Origin: Bathymodiolus brooksi
Taxonomy: Eukaryota; Mollusca; Bivalvia; Mytilida; Modiolidae
Assembly (NCBI GenBank): GCA_963680875.1
Contig: OY804586.1
Span: 53,354,203-53,418,202 of the forward strand
DNA: 64,000 nt
Reading direction: 5' to 3'
The position numbers and the translations under genes were made by a program. How positions within the stretch are numbered: position 1 is the stretch's first letter; every line of letters starts with the position of its first letter. The notes beneath the pieces were generated by a model. The model had not been told where the DNA came from and made no database searches. It saw nothing but the letters and a program-made list of their open reading frames with translations. This document shows, piece by piece, positions 21,491 through 33,984 of this stretch.

Positions 21491-22409
21491 GAGAGAGTTC
21501 CCCTTACAAAAAAATTACAAATAGATATTTTAGATTCTATAAAGAAGGATATGGCTACATATGGAAAAAAATGGTGATTTCTTGATTTGTGGAGATTTTA
21601 ATGACAGGGTCGGAACTAATTCTGATTGCATAATTCAGGATGATAGTATATTTCTCCCTCTTGGTGACAGTTATACAACTGATAAGAAAATTTTGAATCG
21701 TCGCAATAAAGATTTAAAAATTGATAAAAGGGGGAGGGATTTGCTAGATTTCTGCATTGGTCACCAGTTAAGAATTCTTAACGGTAGAATATTAGGTGAT
21801 TTATTAGGGAACTATACATGCTACACGCCAAATGGATGTAGTACTGTTGATTATGCTATAGTGTCGGAGAATGTCCTTGAAAGCATACTATATTTTAAAG
21901 TTAATAACTTTTTTCCTACTCTATCTGACTGTCACTGCCCAATAGAATGGCAAATGTCAGCAAGTTTTATGGAGTCAGTCGCTAAAACTGAGACCACCAA
22001 GAATAGTTTTCCTCTGAGGTACATATGGTCAGATGACTCGGCACATGCTTTCCAGCAAGCTTTGGCATCAAACAAAATTCAATCTTTTGTATCAGAATTT
22101 GTTAGTATTACATCAATGAATGATGACAACAGTATAAATACAGCTTCTGAAAAATTAGGGAATATATTTGCTCAAGCTGCAGAAATGTCGCTTAAAAAAC
22201 AGAAGCCACGAAACAAAAATAAACCTAAGAATCCAAAGTGGTTCAATGGTAATCTACAGCAACTGCGTCAAAATCTGTTCAGTTATGGCAAAGTATATAC
22301 CAAATATCCTAAAGATCCAGCTGTAAAAAATAATTTTTACAAATTATATAGGGAATACAATAAAATTAGGAAATCTGAAAAAAAAAGACTTTCAGACAAA
22401 ACTTATTAA
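21491..22409 (+). pseudogene. LINE endonuclease domain, C-terminal half
   Basis: The 282-codon frame from 21,561 shows 'LICGDFNDRVG' (catalytic GDFN), 'GCSTVDYAIVSE' (the S/T-x-x-DY motif) and 'TLSDCHCPIEW' (the SDH region, with a Cys between D and H). The frame opens late because a 7-A run at 21,565-21,571 has one base too many: the 25 codons before it ('DILDSIKKDMATYG') are in another frame. The N-terminal EN motifs (asparagine and E-containing strands) are missing. The frame breaks at about 22,385 ('…KKRL|' then 'FRQNLLKEL' in the next frame). Confidence 0.85.
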
Positions 22410-22529
22410 AAGAACTTGAAACTTTGCATGATGACAATCCAAAAAAATATTGGCAATTAATAAATGAATTGCAAGGGAAATCCCAAAAATCAAGATGGAA
22501 ACTGCATTTCTGCTTCTGATTAGACGTCA

Positions 22530-23723
22530 CACTTTAAAAATCTGAATGAAGTGAAGGAAAAGTTCAAAGACCGCATTAAAGAAATAGACCAAAATGTTAA
22601 ACAGCTGGAACAAGAGCACTGTTTTAATGAACTTGATTTTGCCACGACTAAGTCAGAATTAGCTAAAAGCTATTGCACAAGTTAAAGCAAACAAGTCACC
22701 AGGAGTTGATTGTATATCTAATAGTATGATAAAAAATTCTACATCATCAATTCTGTCATGTTTTTCAAAGCTTTTCAATGCCTGTCTTAATTATGGCATT
22801 TATCATGAAAAAGGGCTGAAGGGTATATTATGCCCTTGCACAAGGGAAATGATATTTATGACCCTGATAATTATAGAGGTCTTACAATTACTAGTGCTAT
22901 TGGAAAACTCTTTAATAGAGTCTTGAATGAAAGACTAGTAAAATTCTTAGAAAAGCATAAAATTATAAGTGATTGCCAAATTGGCTTTACTAAGCAAGCC
23001 CGGACATCTGACCACATGTTCATAATCAAAACCATTATTGATAAGTATTGTATTGCAAAAAACAAAAAGGTATTTGCCTGCTTTGTTGATTTAAAAAAGG
23101 CCTTCGACACAGTAATTCATGAAGGAATCAAACTAAAACTATTAGAAATAGGTAGTGGATCATTGTTCTACAACATAATAACAAATATGTATGCTGTAAG
23201 TAAATCTTGTGTTAAAATTGATGACACATTAAGTGATTTTCCCCCTACACAATTGGGGGTTAAACAAGGGGACAATCTTAACCCCAACTTATTCAAGATA
23301 TTTATAAATGAACTTCCTAAATATTTGGAAAAGTCTTCTGATCCAGTTATCCTTAATGATAAACCTATACACTGTTTAATGTATGCAGATGATATTATTT
23401 TGGTCTCAACGTCCGCACCAGGACTACAAGAAAAAATAGGTATTCTTGGCAAATTTTGTGATGACTGGTGTCTAACAGTTAACATTCAAAAAACAAAAAT
23501 AATGGTTTTTAACAATGCAGGCAGACTATCAAATGTGCAATTTAAACTCAACAATACTGTACTTGAATGTGTCAACAGGTACAAATATTTGGGTCTAACT
23601 TTTTGTTCATCAGGTTCATTTATGTATGCACAAGAGGAACTTGATAATAAAGCTTCGAAAGCATATTTCAAACTGTCAAAAGACATTAAATCATGGGCTT
23701 CATACAAGTATGCATGTATTTGA
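22530..23723 (+). pseudogene. LINE reverse transcriptase domain
   Basis: A connector in several frames ('AQVKANKSPGVDCIS', 'FNACLNYGIYHEK') leads into a 297-codon open frame from 22,830. That frame has 'DPDNYRGLTIT' (motif 1), 'QIGF', 'FACFVDLKKAFDTV' (motif A, catalytic Asp), 'LGVKQGDNLNPNLF' (motif B) and 'LMYADDIILVS' (motif C, YADD), then 'CLTVNIQKTKIMVF' and 'YKYLGLTF' (thumb). All RT catalytic residues are present, though the enzyme cannot be made as one chain: the frame changes near 22,500, 22,670 and 22,815, and again at about 23,690. Confidence 0.9.
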
Positions 23724-24438
23724 TCACACAATTAAGCCAATACTGCTCTATGGCTGTGACATTTGGGGAACATTCAACACTTTCTCTGCAAAATTCAGAT
23801 ATGGGATGCAGAATTTATCTTTTGACCAAATTTATTGTAAGCAAAAAGCTGAACTTTTGCACCAGAAATTCTGCAAGTACATACTAGGTGTACACAAAAA
23901 AATCAACAAATTTTACTGTTCTATCAGAACTTGGTAGATTTCCTCTTCATTTTAGTGTCATTAAAGCAATGATTAGATATTATGATAGACTTCAAAAAAT
24001 GAAGAAATGTTTCCTCTTTTGCATGCAGCATATAAAGAATCTATATCAATTGATGATTCAAATCATGCTTCTTGGTTTTCTTCAATAAAATGTATTAGCA
24101 ATAAAATAGCTCAATCTTTGGATCTGAAAAACAATAAGATAAGCAATGCAATTTTAAATAAGTTTTTCATTAATGAATGGAACAAAAATAAAGAAAAATT
24201 CTCAGATGACAAATTGAGCACTTATATAACTGTAAAAAACAACTTTGGTTTTGAAAAATATCTTGACAAAATTAAGAATTTTGAATAGAGGAGAACTTTG
24301 ATTAGATTTAGAATCTCTGCTCATAAGTTAGTCATAGAAACTGGCAGATACAAGGGAATTCCCCGACACGACAGAATTTGCACACAATGCACGGATAATA
24401 CTGTAGAGGATGAGAGACACTTCCTATTGTTCAAATAA
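23690..24438 (+). pseudogene. LINE C-terminal region with Cys/His module
   Basis: Four frame segments: 'FDHTIKPILLYGCDIWG' then 'HQKFCKYILGVHKK'; after a shift at about 23,905 'TVLSELGRFPLHF'; another shift to a segment ending 'LDKIKNFE' and TAG at 24,287; then, in the same frame, 'FRISAHKLVIETGRY' and 'CTQCTDNTVEDERHF'. This parallels the C-terminus at 14,486-14,962. Function of the module is probably nucleic-acid binding during target-primed reverse transcription (family inference). Confidence 0.8.
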
Positions 24439-24439
24439 A

Positions 24440-26200
24440 TCTATGCTCACTTCTTTGATTTGTGATTCATCCGCTGAGACAGGACAATACAACTCTTTTA
24501 TTTCACGTTGTGAAATGCTAAATACAAGCTGTGTTTTAGTTTTTTGCTTAATCACGTTGTTTTCTTGACATATGAGGCGTTTCTGTATCACCATCATAAT
24601 CTGATTCCTGGTGTGCTACTATATCATTGCTATGTGATACATGCTTAAACAGATACAGTCACTACTTATTAATTAATTTTTGTAAAGAGAATCCGTTGGG
24701 TATTGTTATTTCACCTGTATGTCCTGGGACTTTAAACTGCAACATCACTTCTAGTATTAGGTTGACATCTTGACAATTGGGGGGGGGGGGGGGCAGTGTC
24801 GAGCTCGTGATCTTATGGTAGTTGGATTTACAACTACCTATGCAGTCAGTGCCCATCACCACTAACGTTGTGAGTTCGAACCCCTTTCATGGCGAGATGT
24901 ATTCGATACAACATTATGTGATAAAGTTCGTCACTTACTTGCGACAGGTAGGTGGTTTTCTCCGGTACTCCGGTTTCCTCCACCAATAAAACTGACCGCC
25001 ACGATATAACTGAAATATTATTGAAAGTGGCGTTAAACACCATAAACCCAAACCCTCTTGACAATGAATCAGGTACTATCAGTTGTTCATCAGGTTTATA
25101 TTGAATCTCAAAATTAAATTCCATCTTTCATAAATTGCTCTGATTAAACCAATACCTTTACTTGACGTTTCCACAGCTAGGTAAAAAGGTAAATCGTATC
25201 TAGGGAATGCTAATGCATCTGAATTCATTAGTGAATATTTCAATTCGTCAAAACTACGTGATGTTTCCTTTTCTATAAAAATGTCACACCTTTACGTAGA
25301 AGTTTGTATCAACAATTTACTTTAACGCCCTAATCACGAATATATCTCTGGAACCAGTTCATTAATCTAAAATATCGCTCTTAATCGGGTCTTATCCTTT
25401 CTTTTGATATTTCGTGTCATAAAAATGCAATTCCTTTGTGCAAAATTACATTCCTGTGGCGATAGCTTCAATGCAGCTGAATAAAATCGTCAAAAAACTC
25501 CTGTAAATCTTTCAAAGACTGTTGAAAAATTTCAGAACCCCCCTAGACATCATCCAAGTAACATAATGTGTTTCGAAAAGATAAACCATTCAATACTTTA
25601 TTCTTAAGAAGCTGAAAACTGTTTGGTGATGTTTTCAAACCCATAGGTAACCCATTAAATTTAAATGTACCAACACAAGTATTGAAGGCCGTATACTTTG
25701 GTAGACTGTCGCGAAATGCGCATTTGAAAAAAACCTGATCTGAAGTCAATGGAAGATATGTAATTTGGAATATGCCGTGTAAATGATCCCGTTAATTCAT
25801 CCACATTCGGAATTGTATATAGAAAAGCTTGTGCATTGGAATTCAGATATCGAAAATCTACACAAAACCTAGACATTAATAGACTTCCCTCATTTGAACC
25901 TGTTTCCAACCCTGATTTTGGTCGATTTCTTCTTGAAACTAAACAATGGGACTTGGTATGGGTATATGTTCTTTTTCATTTACCGGTGCAATTATTCCTT
26001 GACTTAACAGTTCATCAAGTTGATGACGCAATACGTCCCTCTTGTGAGGTGGCAGTTTATATGGTCTTTGGTGTTTAGAAACTGCACTAACTTTGGGTTT
26101 TCTTTAGTGACAAATAATTCTTTGTTTTTAATCAGAAGCTCATTTAATTGTGACTTGTTGGGACGATAGCAAATCATTGGCTTCCATATCGAAATAAGAC
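24440..26200 (-). pseudogene. Gypsy-type (Ty3) retrotransposon pol relic, split by SINE-1
   Basis: Reading the minus strand from 26,200: a pre-RT region ('NELLIKNKELFVTKENP'), RT start ('RPYKLPPHKRDVLRHQLDEL', 'SQGIIAP'), 'RFCVDFRYLN', motif A 'SSIDFRSGFFQM', motif B 'GLPMGLKTSPNSF', and motif C 'CYLDDV' (25,543). The RNase H end follows near 25,124-25,066 ('[18 protein letters not shown]'). Coding resumes beyond the SINE at 24,767 and fades by 24,440. Several frameshifts and stops; no protease, integrase or LTR seen. It is a long-dead fragment, described only. Confidence 0.85.
24778..25055 (+). mobile_element. SINE-1, full length, with 10-bp TSD
   Basis: Best copy of SINE-1. Its head carries 'tatggtagttggatttacaa' and a good B box 'GAGTTCGAACCCC'. 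The body has 'ttatgtgataaagttcgtca', 'ctccggtttcctccaccaat' and 'accgccacgatataactgaa'; the tail is 'gtggcgttaaacaccataaa' plus CCCAAACCC. Perfect direct repeats 'TCTTGACAAT' flank it at 24,768-24,777 and 25,056-25,065. A G-run separates the left repeat from the head. It sits in the RNase H end of the Gypsy relic, so it is the youngest insertion in this cluster. Confidence 0.92.
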
Positions 26201-26434
26201 AAACATATTTTTAAAAGCCAACATCAATTTTATATAATACAACACAAACATTAAGTACATTAGGTGACATATGAAGCAAGTTAGCCTTTACAATCAAATA
26301 TTATTAAAATGTACATGGGTATATTTTTTAATAAAAACTGAGGAAATTCTTCCTTAAAAACTAGAGAAAAACCTTATTATTGGAAAAACTCTAGAACAAC
26401 ATTAGTTTCCTCAATTCCATTAAACATTATGGAG
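26201..26434. other. No feature recognised
   Basis: AT-rich spacer with the near-repeat 'aaaactgaggaaattc'/'aaaactagagaaaaac'. Confidence 0.5.
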
Positions 26435-26830
26435 CATGTAACCGCTGACCTGGTTTTCATTTTCAGACTTCAAAATTTTACACAAGAAGTCGAAATATAT
26501 TATGTAGGCAGTGTATATTTTGGATGGAAGGGTTGGGCTTTCACACATATCTTGATAGTGAACCAATGAAAGTTCATTACAGCAACATTTGAATCAATGG
26601 TTTCTGGGGAGATTTTAATGTGATTTTGCATAATCAGTATAAATCGAGGGAAAGAAAATTTAAATAGAATAACCAAGAAGATATGTTGAAGTTGGACTAA
26701 TCATTATCATGAACGAAATATCTCACTGTAAACCTGGAATATATGTGTCATAGAACTGATGTTCAAAATTGAGCTCATTATAACTTAAAATAAGGTAGTA
26801 ATGGACAAATGAAAAAATTAAGATTTTTAC
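26435..26830. repeat. Left flank repeat of the 52-bp satellite
   Basis: 'ttttcattttcagacttcaa' plus 'aattttacacaagaa', and later 'aatatatgtgtcatagaact', recur in the same order and orientation at 33,985-34,345, beyond the satellite. Both belong to the dispersed bivalve-type repeat that also forms 48,536-49,905. The satellite expanded inside, or is framed by, this repeat. Confidence 0.75.
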
Positions 26831-26944
26831 AAATGGTGGTCATGGAAAGTGGTGTATGTCTTGTAAGTACCATATCAACCAAGTTTGATTTAATTTGGTT
26901 CAGTGGCATTGGTAGAGAAAATAAAATTATTATAAAATATTATA

Positions 26945-29900
26945 CAAAACATATGTTGAACACTGTGGGAAGATTTATTCACACAAAATACTAGGGAATA
27001 CTAATGTTGAACACCGTGGGAAGATCTATTTACATAAAATATTTGGGAATATAATATGTTGAACATTGTGGGAAGATTGATTTGATAAACACATTTCTTT
27101 GAATACTTTATGTTGAACACTGTGGGAAGATTTATTTACACAAAATACTGGGGAAATACTTCATGTTGAAGTCTGCGGGAAGATTTCTCTCCACAAATTA
27201 CTGGGGAATACTGTATGTTGAACACTGTGGGAAGATTTATTTACACAGATCACTGGGGAATACTTTATGTTGAACACTGAGAATATTTATTTACATAAAA
27301 TATTGGGAAATACGTTATGCTGAACACTGGGAAGATTTATTTACACACAATACTGGGAAATACTTTATGTTGAACACTGTGGGCAGATTTATTTACACAA
27401 AATACTGAGGAATACTGTATGGTGAGCACTGTGGGAAGATTTATTTACACCAAATACTGGGGATTACTTCTTGTTGAGTTGAACACTGGGAATATTTATT
27501 CACATAAAATAATGGGGATTACTTTATGGTGAGCAATGTGAGAAGATTTATTTACACAAAATACTGAGGTATACTGTATGTTGAGCACCGTGGGAAGATT
27601 TATTTACACAAAATACCGAGGAATATTGTATATTGAGCACTGTGGGAAGATTTATTTACTATTTACTTAAAATACCGAGGAATACTTTATGTTGAACACT
27701 GTGAGAAGATTTGTTTACACAAAATACTGAGGAATACTTTTATGTTGAGCACTATGTGAAGATTTATTTACACAAAATACTGATAATACTTAATGTTAAA
27801 CACTGTGATAAGATTTATTTACACAAACTACTGAGGATTACTTCTTGTTGAACACTGTGGGAATATTTATTTACATAAAATACTGGGAAATACTTTATGT
27901 TGAACACTGGGAAAATTTATTTACACAAAATACTAGGGATTACTTTATGTTGAACACTGTGGGAAGATTTATTTACACAAAATACTGAGGAATACTATAT
28001 GTTGAACACTGTGGGAAGATTTATTTACACAAAATACAGAGGAATAATGTATGTTTGAGCACTGTGGGAAAATCATTTACACAAAATACTGAGGAATACT
28101 AGCTGTATGTTGAACACTGGGAATATATATTTACACAAAATACTGAAGAATACTTTATGTTGGCCAATGTGGGAATATTTATTTACACAAAATACTGAGG
28201 AATACTTTTTGTTGAGCACTGTAGGAAGATTTATTTACACAAAATACCGAGGAATACTTTTATGTTGAGCACTATGTGAAGATTTATTTACACAAAATAC
28301 TGAGGAATACTTTGTTGAGCACTATGTAAAGATTTATTTACACAAAATACTGAGGAACACTGTATGTTGAGCACTGTAGGAAGATTTATTTACACAAAAT
28401 ACCGAGGAATACTTTATGTTGAGCACTATGTGAAGATTTATTTACACAAAATACTGAGGAATACTTTTTGTTGAGCACTGTAGGAAGATTTATTTACACA
28501 AAATACCGAGGAATACTTTTATGTTGAGCACTATGTGAAGATTTATTAACACAAAATACTGAGGAATACGTTGGTGAACACTATATAAAGATTTATTTAC
28601 ACAAAATACTGAGGAACACTGTATGTTGAGCACTGTAGGAAGATTTATTTACACAAAATACCGAGGAATACTTTTATGTTGAGTACTATGTGAAGATTTA
28701 TTTACACAAAATACTGAGGAATACTTTGTTGAGCACTGTGGGAAGATTTATTTACACAAAATACTGATAATACTTTATGTTAAACACTGTGATACGATTT
28801 CTTTACACAAAATACTGGGGATTACTTCTTGTTCAACACTGTGGGAATATTTATTTACATAAAATACTGGGATATACTTTATGTTGAACACTGGGAAAAT
28901 TTATTTAAACAAAATACTGGGGATTACTTTATGTTGAACACTGTGGGAAGATTTATTTACACAAAATACTGAGGAATACTATATGTTGAACACTGTGGGA
29001 AGATTTATTTACACAAAATACAGAGGAATAATGTATGTTTGAGCACTGTGCACTGTGGGAAAATAATTTACACAAAATACTGAGGAATACTAGCTGTGTT
29101 TTGAAAACTGGGAAAATTTATTTACACAAATACTAAGGAATATTTTATGTTGAACACTGGGAATATTTATTTACACACAATACTAAGGAATACTTTATGT
29201 TGAGCACTGTGGGAAGATTATTTACACCAAATACTGGGGATTACTTTATGTTGAACACTGGGAAGATTTATTTACACACAATACTGAGGAATACTTTATG
29301 TTGAACACTGTGGGGAGATTTATTTACACAAAATACTGAGGAATACTGTATGTTGAACACACTGAGAAGATTTATTTACACAAAATACTGAGGAATACTT
29401 CTTGTTGAACACTGTGCAAATATTTATTTACATACAATACTTGGAAATACGTTGTATTGAACACTGTGAGAAGATTTACTTACACAAAATACTGGGAAAT
29501 ACTTTATGTTGAACACTGTGGGAAGATGTAATTACACAAAATAACGAGGAATACTTTATGTTGAACACTGTGGGAATATTTATTTACACAAAATACTGGG
29601 GATGACTTTATGTTGAGCACTGTGGGAAGATTTATTTACACACAATACTGGGAAATACTTTATGCTGAGCACAGTGGGAATATTGATTTACACACAATAC
29701 TGGGGATTACTTTATGTTGAGCACTGTGGGAAGATTTATTTACACAAGATACTGGGGATTACATTATGTTGAACACTGTAGGCAAGATTTATTTACACAA
29801 AATACTGAGGAATATTTTATGTTGAACACTGTGGGCAGATTTATTTACACAAAATACTGAGGAATACTGTATGGTGAGTACTATGGGAAGATTTATTTAT

Positions 29901-32900
29901 ACAAAATACTGGGGATTACTTCTTGTTGAGTTGAACACTGGGAATATTTATTCACATAAAATAATGGGGATTACTTTATGTTGAACACTGTGGGAAGATT
30001 TATTTACACAAAATACTGAGGAATACTGTATGTTGAACACTGTGGGAAGATTTATTTACACAAAATACTGAGGAATACTTTATGTTGAGCACTGTGGGCA
30101 GATTTATTTACACAAAATACTGGGAAATACTTTATGCTGAGCACAGTGGGAATATTGATTTACACACACTACTGGGGATTACTTTATGTTGAGCAGTGTG
30201 GGAAGATTTATTTACACAAAATACCGAGGAATACTTTATGTTGAACACTGTGAGAAGATTTGTTTACACAAAATACTGAGGAATACTTTTATGTTGAGCA
30301 TTATGTGAAGATTTATTTACACAAAATACCGAGGAATACTTTGTTGAGCACTGTGGGAAGATTTATTTACACAAAATACTGATAATACTTTATGTTAAAC
30401 ACTGTGATAAGATTTATTTACACAAACTACTGAGGAATACTGTATGTTGAGCACTGTGAGAAGATTTCTTTACACAAAATACTTGGGATTACTTCTTGTT
30501 GAACACTGGTGGAATATTTATTTATATAAAATACTTGGAAATACTTTATGTTGGCCAATGTGGGAATATTTATTTACACAAAATACTGAAGAATACTTTA
30601 TGTTGAGCACTGTAGGAAGATTTATTTACACAAAATACTGAGGAATACTGTATGTTGAACACTGTAGGAAGATTTATTTACACAAAATACTTGGGATTAC
30701 TTCTTGTTGAACACTGGTGGAATATTTATTTATATAAAATACTTGGAAATACTTTATGTTGGCCAATGTGGGAATATTTATTTACACAAAATACTGAGGA
30801 ATACTTTTGTTGAGCACTGTAGGAAGATTTATTTACACAAAATACCGAGGAATACTTTTATGTTGAGCACTATGTGAAGATTTATTTACACAAAATACTG
30901 AGGAATACTTTGTTGAGCACTATGTAAAGATTTATTTACACAAAATACTGAGGAACACTGTATGTTGAGCATTGTAGGAAGATTTATTTACACAAAATAC
31001 CAAGGAATACTTTTATGTTGAGCACTATGTGAAGATTTATTTACACAAAATACTGAGGAATACTTTGTTGAGCACTATGTGAAGATTCATTTACACAAAA
31101 TACTGAGGAATACTTTGTTGAGCACTGTGGGAAGATTTATTTACACAAAATACTGATAATACTTTATGTTAAACACTGTGATAAGATTTCTTTACACAAA
31201 ATACTGGGGATTACTTCTTGTTGAACACTGTGGGAATATTTATTTAAATAAAATACTGGGAAATACTTTATGTTGAACACTGGGAAAATTTATTTACACA
31301 AAATACTTGGGATTACTTTATGTTGAACACTGTGGGAAGATTTATTTACACAAAATACTGAGGAATACTATATGTTGAACACTGTGGGAAGATTTATTTA
31401 CACAAAATACAGAGGAATAATGTATGTTTGAGCACTGTGGGAAAATAATTTACACAAAATACTGAGGAATACTATATGTTGAACACTGTGGGAAGATTTA
31501 TTTACACAAAATACTGAGGAATACTTTTTGTTGAGCACTGTCGGAAGATTTATTTACACAAAATACTGAGGAACACTGTATGTTGAGCACTGTAGGAAGA
31601 TTTATTTACACAAAATACTTGGGATTACTTCTTGTTGAACACTGGGAATATTTATTTACATAAAATACCTGGAAATACTTTATGTTGAGCACTGTCGGAA
31701 TATTTATTTACACAAAATACTGGGGATTACTCTATGTTGAACACTGTGGGAAGATTTATTTACACAAAATACTGGGAAATACTTTATGCTGAGTACTGTG
31801 GGAATATTTATTTACACAAACTACTGGGGATTACTCTATGTTGAACTGTGGGAAGATTTATTTACATAAAATACTGGGAAATACTTTATGCTGAGCACTG
31901 TGGGAATATTTATTTACACAAAATACTGAGGAATAGTTTACGTTGAACATTGTGGGAAGATTTATATAAAATACTGAGGAATACTGTATGTTGAACACTG
32001 TGAGAAGATTTATATACTCAAAATACTGAGGAATACTGTATGTTGAGCACTGTGGGAAGATTTATTTACACAAAATACTGAGGAATATACTGTATGTTGA
32101 ACACTGTGGGAAGATTTATTTACACAAAATACTGAGGAATACTGTACGTGGAACACTGAGAAGATTTATTTACACAAAATACTGAGGAATACTTTATGTT
32201 GAACACTGTGAGAAGATGTATTTACACAAAATATTGGGGAATAGTGAATGCTGATCACTGTGGGAAAATTTATTTACACAAATTACTGAGGGATACTTTA
32301 TGTTGAACACTGTGGGAAGATTTATTTACACACAATACTGAGGAATACTGTATGTTGAACACTGGGAAGATTTATTTACACAAAATACTGAAGAATATAC
32401 TGTATGTTGAACACTGTGGGAAGGTTTATTTACACAAAATACTGAGCAATACTGTACATTGAACACTGTGGGAAGATTTATCTACACAAAATACTGAGGA
32501 ATACTGTATGTTGAACACTGAGAAGATTTATTTACACAAAATACTGAGGAATACTTCATGTTGAACACTGTGGGGAGATTTATTTACCCAAAATACTGAG
32601 GAATACTGTGTGTTGAACACTGTGGGAAGACTTATTTACCCAAAATACCGTATGTTGAACACTGTGGGAAGATTTATTTACCCAAAATACTGAGGAATAC
32701 TTTATGTTGAACACTGTGGGAAGATGTATTTACACAAAATACTGAGGAATACTGTATGTTGAACATTGTGGAAAGGTTTATTTACACAAAATACTGAGGA
32801 ATACTTTATGTTGAACACTATGGGAAGATTTATTTACACAAAATACTAGGGACTCCGTAATGTTGAGCACTGTTGGGAGATTTATTTACACAAAATACTG

Positions 32901-32935
32901 GTGATTACCTTAAGTTGAACACTGGGAATGTTATC
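26945..32935. repeat. 52-bp satellite, subfamily A, ~115 units
   Basis: Head-to-tail 52-bp units of the form 'tatgttgaacactgtggg' + 'aagatttatttacacaaaat' + 'actgaggaatacttt'. Units vary from about 48 to 54 bp. Higher-order structure is visible: a distinctive run of units starting 'tgataatact' occurs at 27,781, 28,765 (984 bp apart, 19 units) and 31,149, each followed by the same series of variants, including 'cagaggaataatg'. ORFs across the array are phase-dependent artefacts. Confidence 0.97.
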
Positions 32936-33935
32936 ATAAACTACGTATTGACACCTTGTGCTTAAAACTGTGAGAGGGGATGTTACCATAACCTACTGAT
33001 GGTCACCTTATGTCTAAAACCGTGTGAGGTCCTGCTAACATAAACTACTGATTGACACCTGGTGCTTTAAGCTGTGAGAGGGACTGTTAACATAAACTAC
33101 TGATGGACACCTTATGCTTAAAACTGTGAGAGGGGATGCTAACAAACTACTGATGAACACCTTATGCTTAAAACTGTGAGAGGTCCTGTTAACATAAACT
33201 ATTGGTGGATATATTATGCTTAAAACTGTGAGAGGAACTGTTAACATTAACTACTGGTGGATACCTTATTTTTAAAACTGAAGGGAGTTGTTAACATAAA
33301 CTACTGATGGACATCTTATGTTTGATACTGTGAAAGGGGCTGTTAACATAAACTACTCGTGGTCACCTTATGTGTAAAACTGTGAGAGGGGCCGCTAACA
33401 TAAACTACTGGTGGATACATTATGCTTAAAACTGTGAGAGGGGCTGTTAACATAAACTACTGATGGATACATTATGCTTAAAACTGTGAGAGGAGCTGTT
33501 AACATAAACGACTGGTGGGTACCTTATGCTTACAACTGTGAGAGGGGCTGTTAACATATACTACTGGTGATACTTCATGTTTAAAACTGGGAGAGTGGTT
33601 GTTAACATAAACTACTGATGGACACATCATGCTTAAAACTGTGACAGAGGCTGCTAACATAAACTACTACTTGATATATTTTGCTTAAAACTATGAGGAG
33701 GGCTGTTAACATAAACTACTGATGGCACCTTATGTTTAATACTGTGAGAGGGGCCGACAGCATAAACTACTGATGGATACCTTATGTTTAAAACTGTGAG
33801 AGGGACTGCTAACATAAATTACTAATGGATATATTATTTTTAAAACTGTGAGATAGGCTGTTAACATAAACTACTGGTGGATACCTTATGCTTAAAACTG
33901 TGAGGGGAGCTGTTAACATAAAGTACTATTTAAGA
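32936..33935. repeat. 52-bp satellite, subfamily B, ~19 units
   Basis: Units read 'aaactactgatggacacc' + 'ttatgcttaaaactgtgaga' + 'ggggctgttaacat'. Period is 52 bp and phase is continuous with subfamily A; the consensus forms match at 36 of 52 positions by my alignment. The junction lies within one hybrid unit near 32,925-32,945. Confidence 0.95.
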
Positions 33936-33984
33936 TACAATTAAGTAACCATGGATACTAAAAACCAGAGTCTCACAGCATCCA

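Larger units (their letters stand above)
21491..24438 (+). mobile_element. APE-type LINE, 5'-truncated and frameshifted
   Basis: About 2.95 kb on the plus strand carries, in order, the second half of an apurinic-type endonuclease, a connector, reverse transcriptase with YADD, the thumb and connection region, and a C-terminal Cys/His module. At least eight frame changes or stops break it. There is no 5' UTR or ORF1. Unlike the copy at 13.3 kb, no 3' UTR or (TTTGAA)n tail follows: sequence switches directly to the Gypsy relic at about 24,440. The clade is not assigned; the C-terminal module and RT text recall CR1/L2/Jockey-group elements. Confidence 0.9.

Noticed and set aside
22871..23485. Minus-strand ORFs of 79 and 105 codons
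   Set aside because: Antisense shadows of the LINE reverse transcriptase.
24780..24793. G-run next to SINE-1 as a G-quadruplex element
   Set aside because: A single homopolymer at an insertion edge is more simply slippage; no array of G-tracts.
26809..33247. ORFs of 61-70 codons in the 52-bp satellite as repeat proteins
   Set aside because: 52 is not a multiple of 3, so frames rotate; the ORFs are short chance runs between stops.
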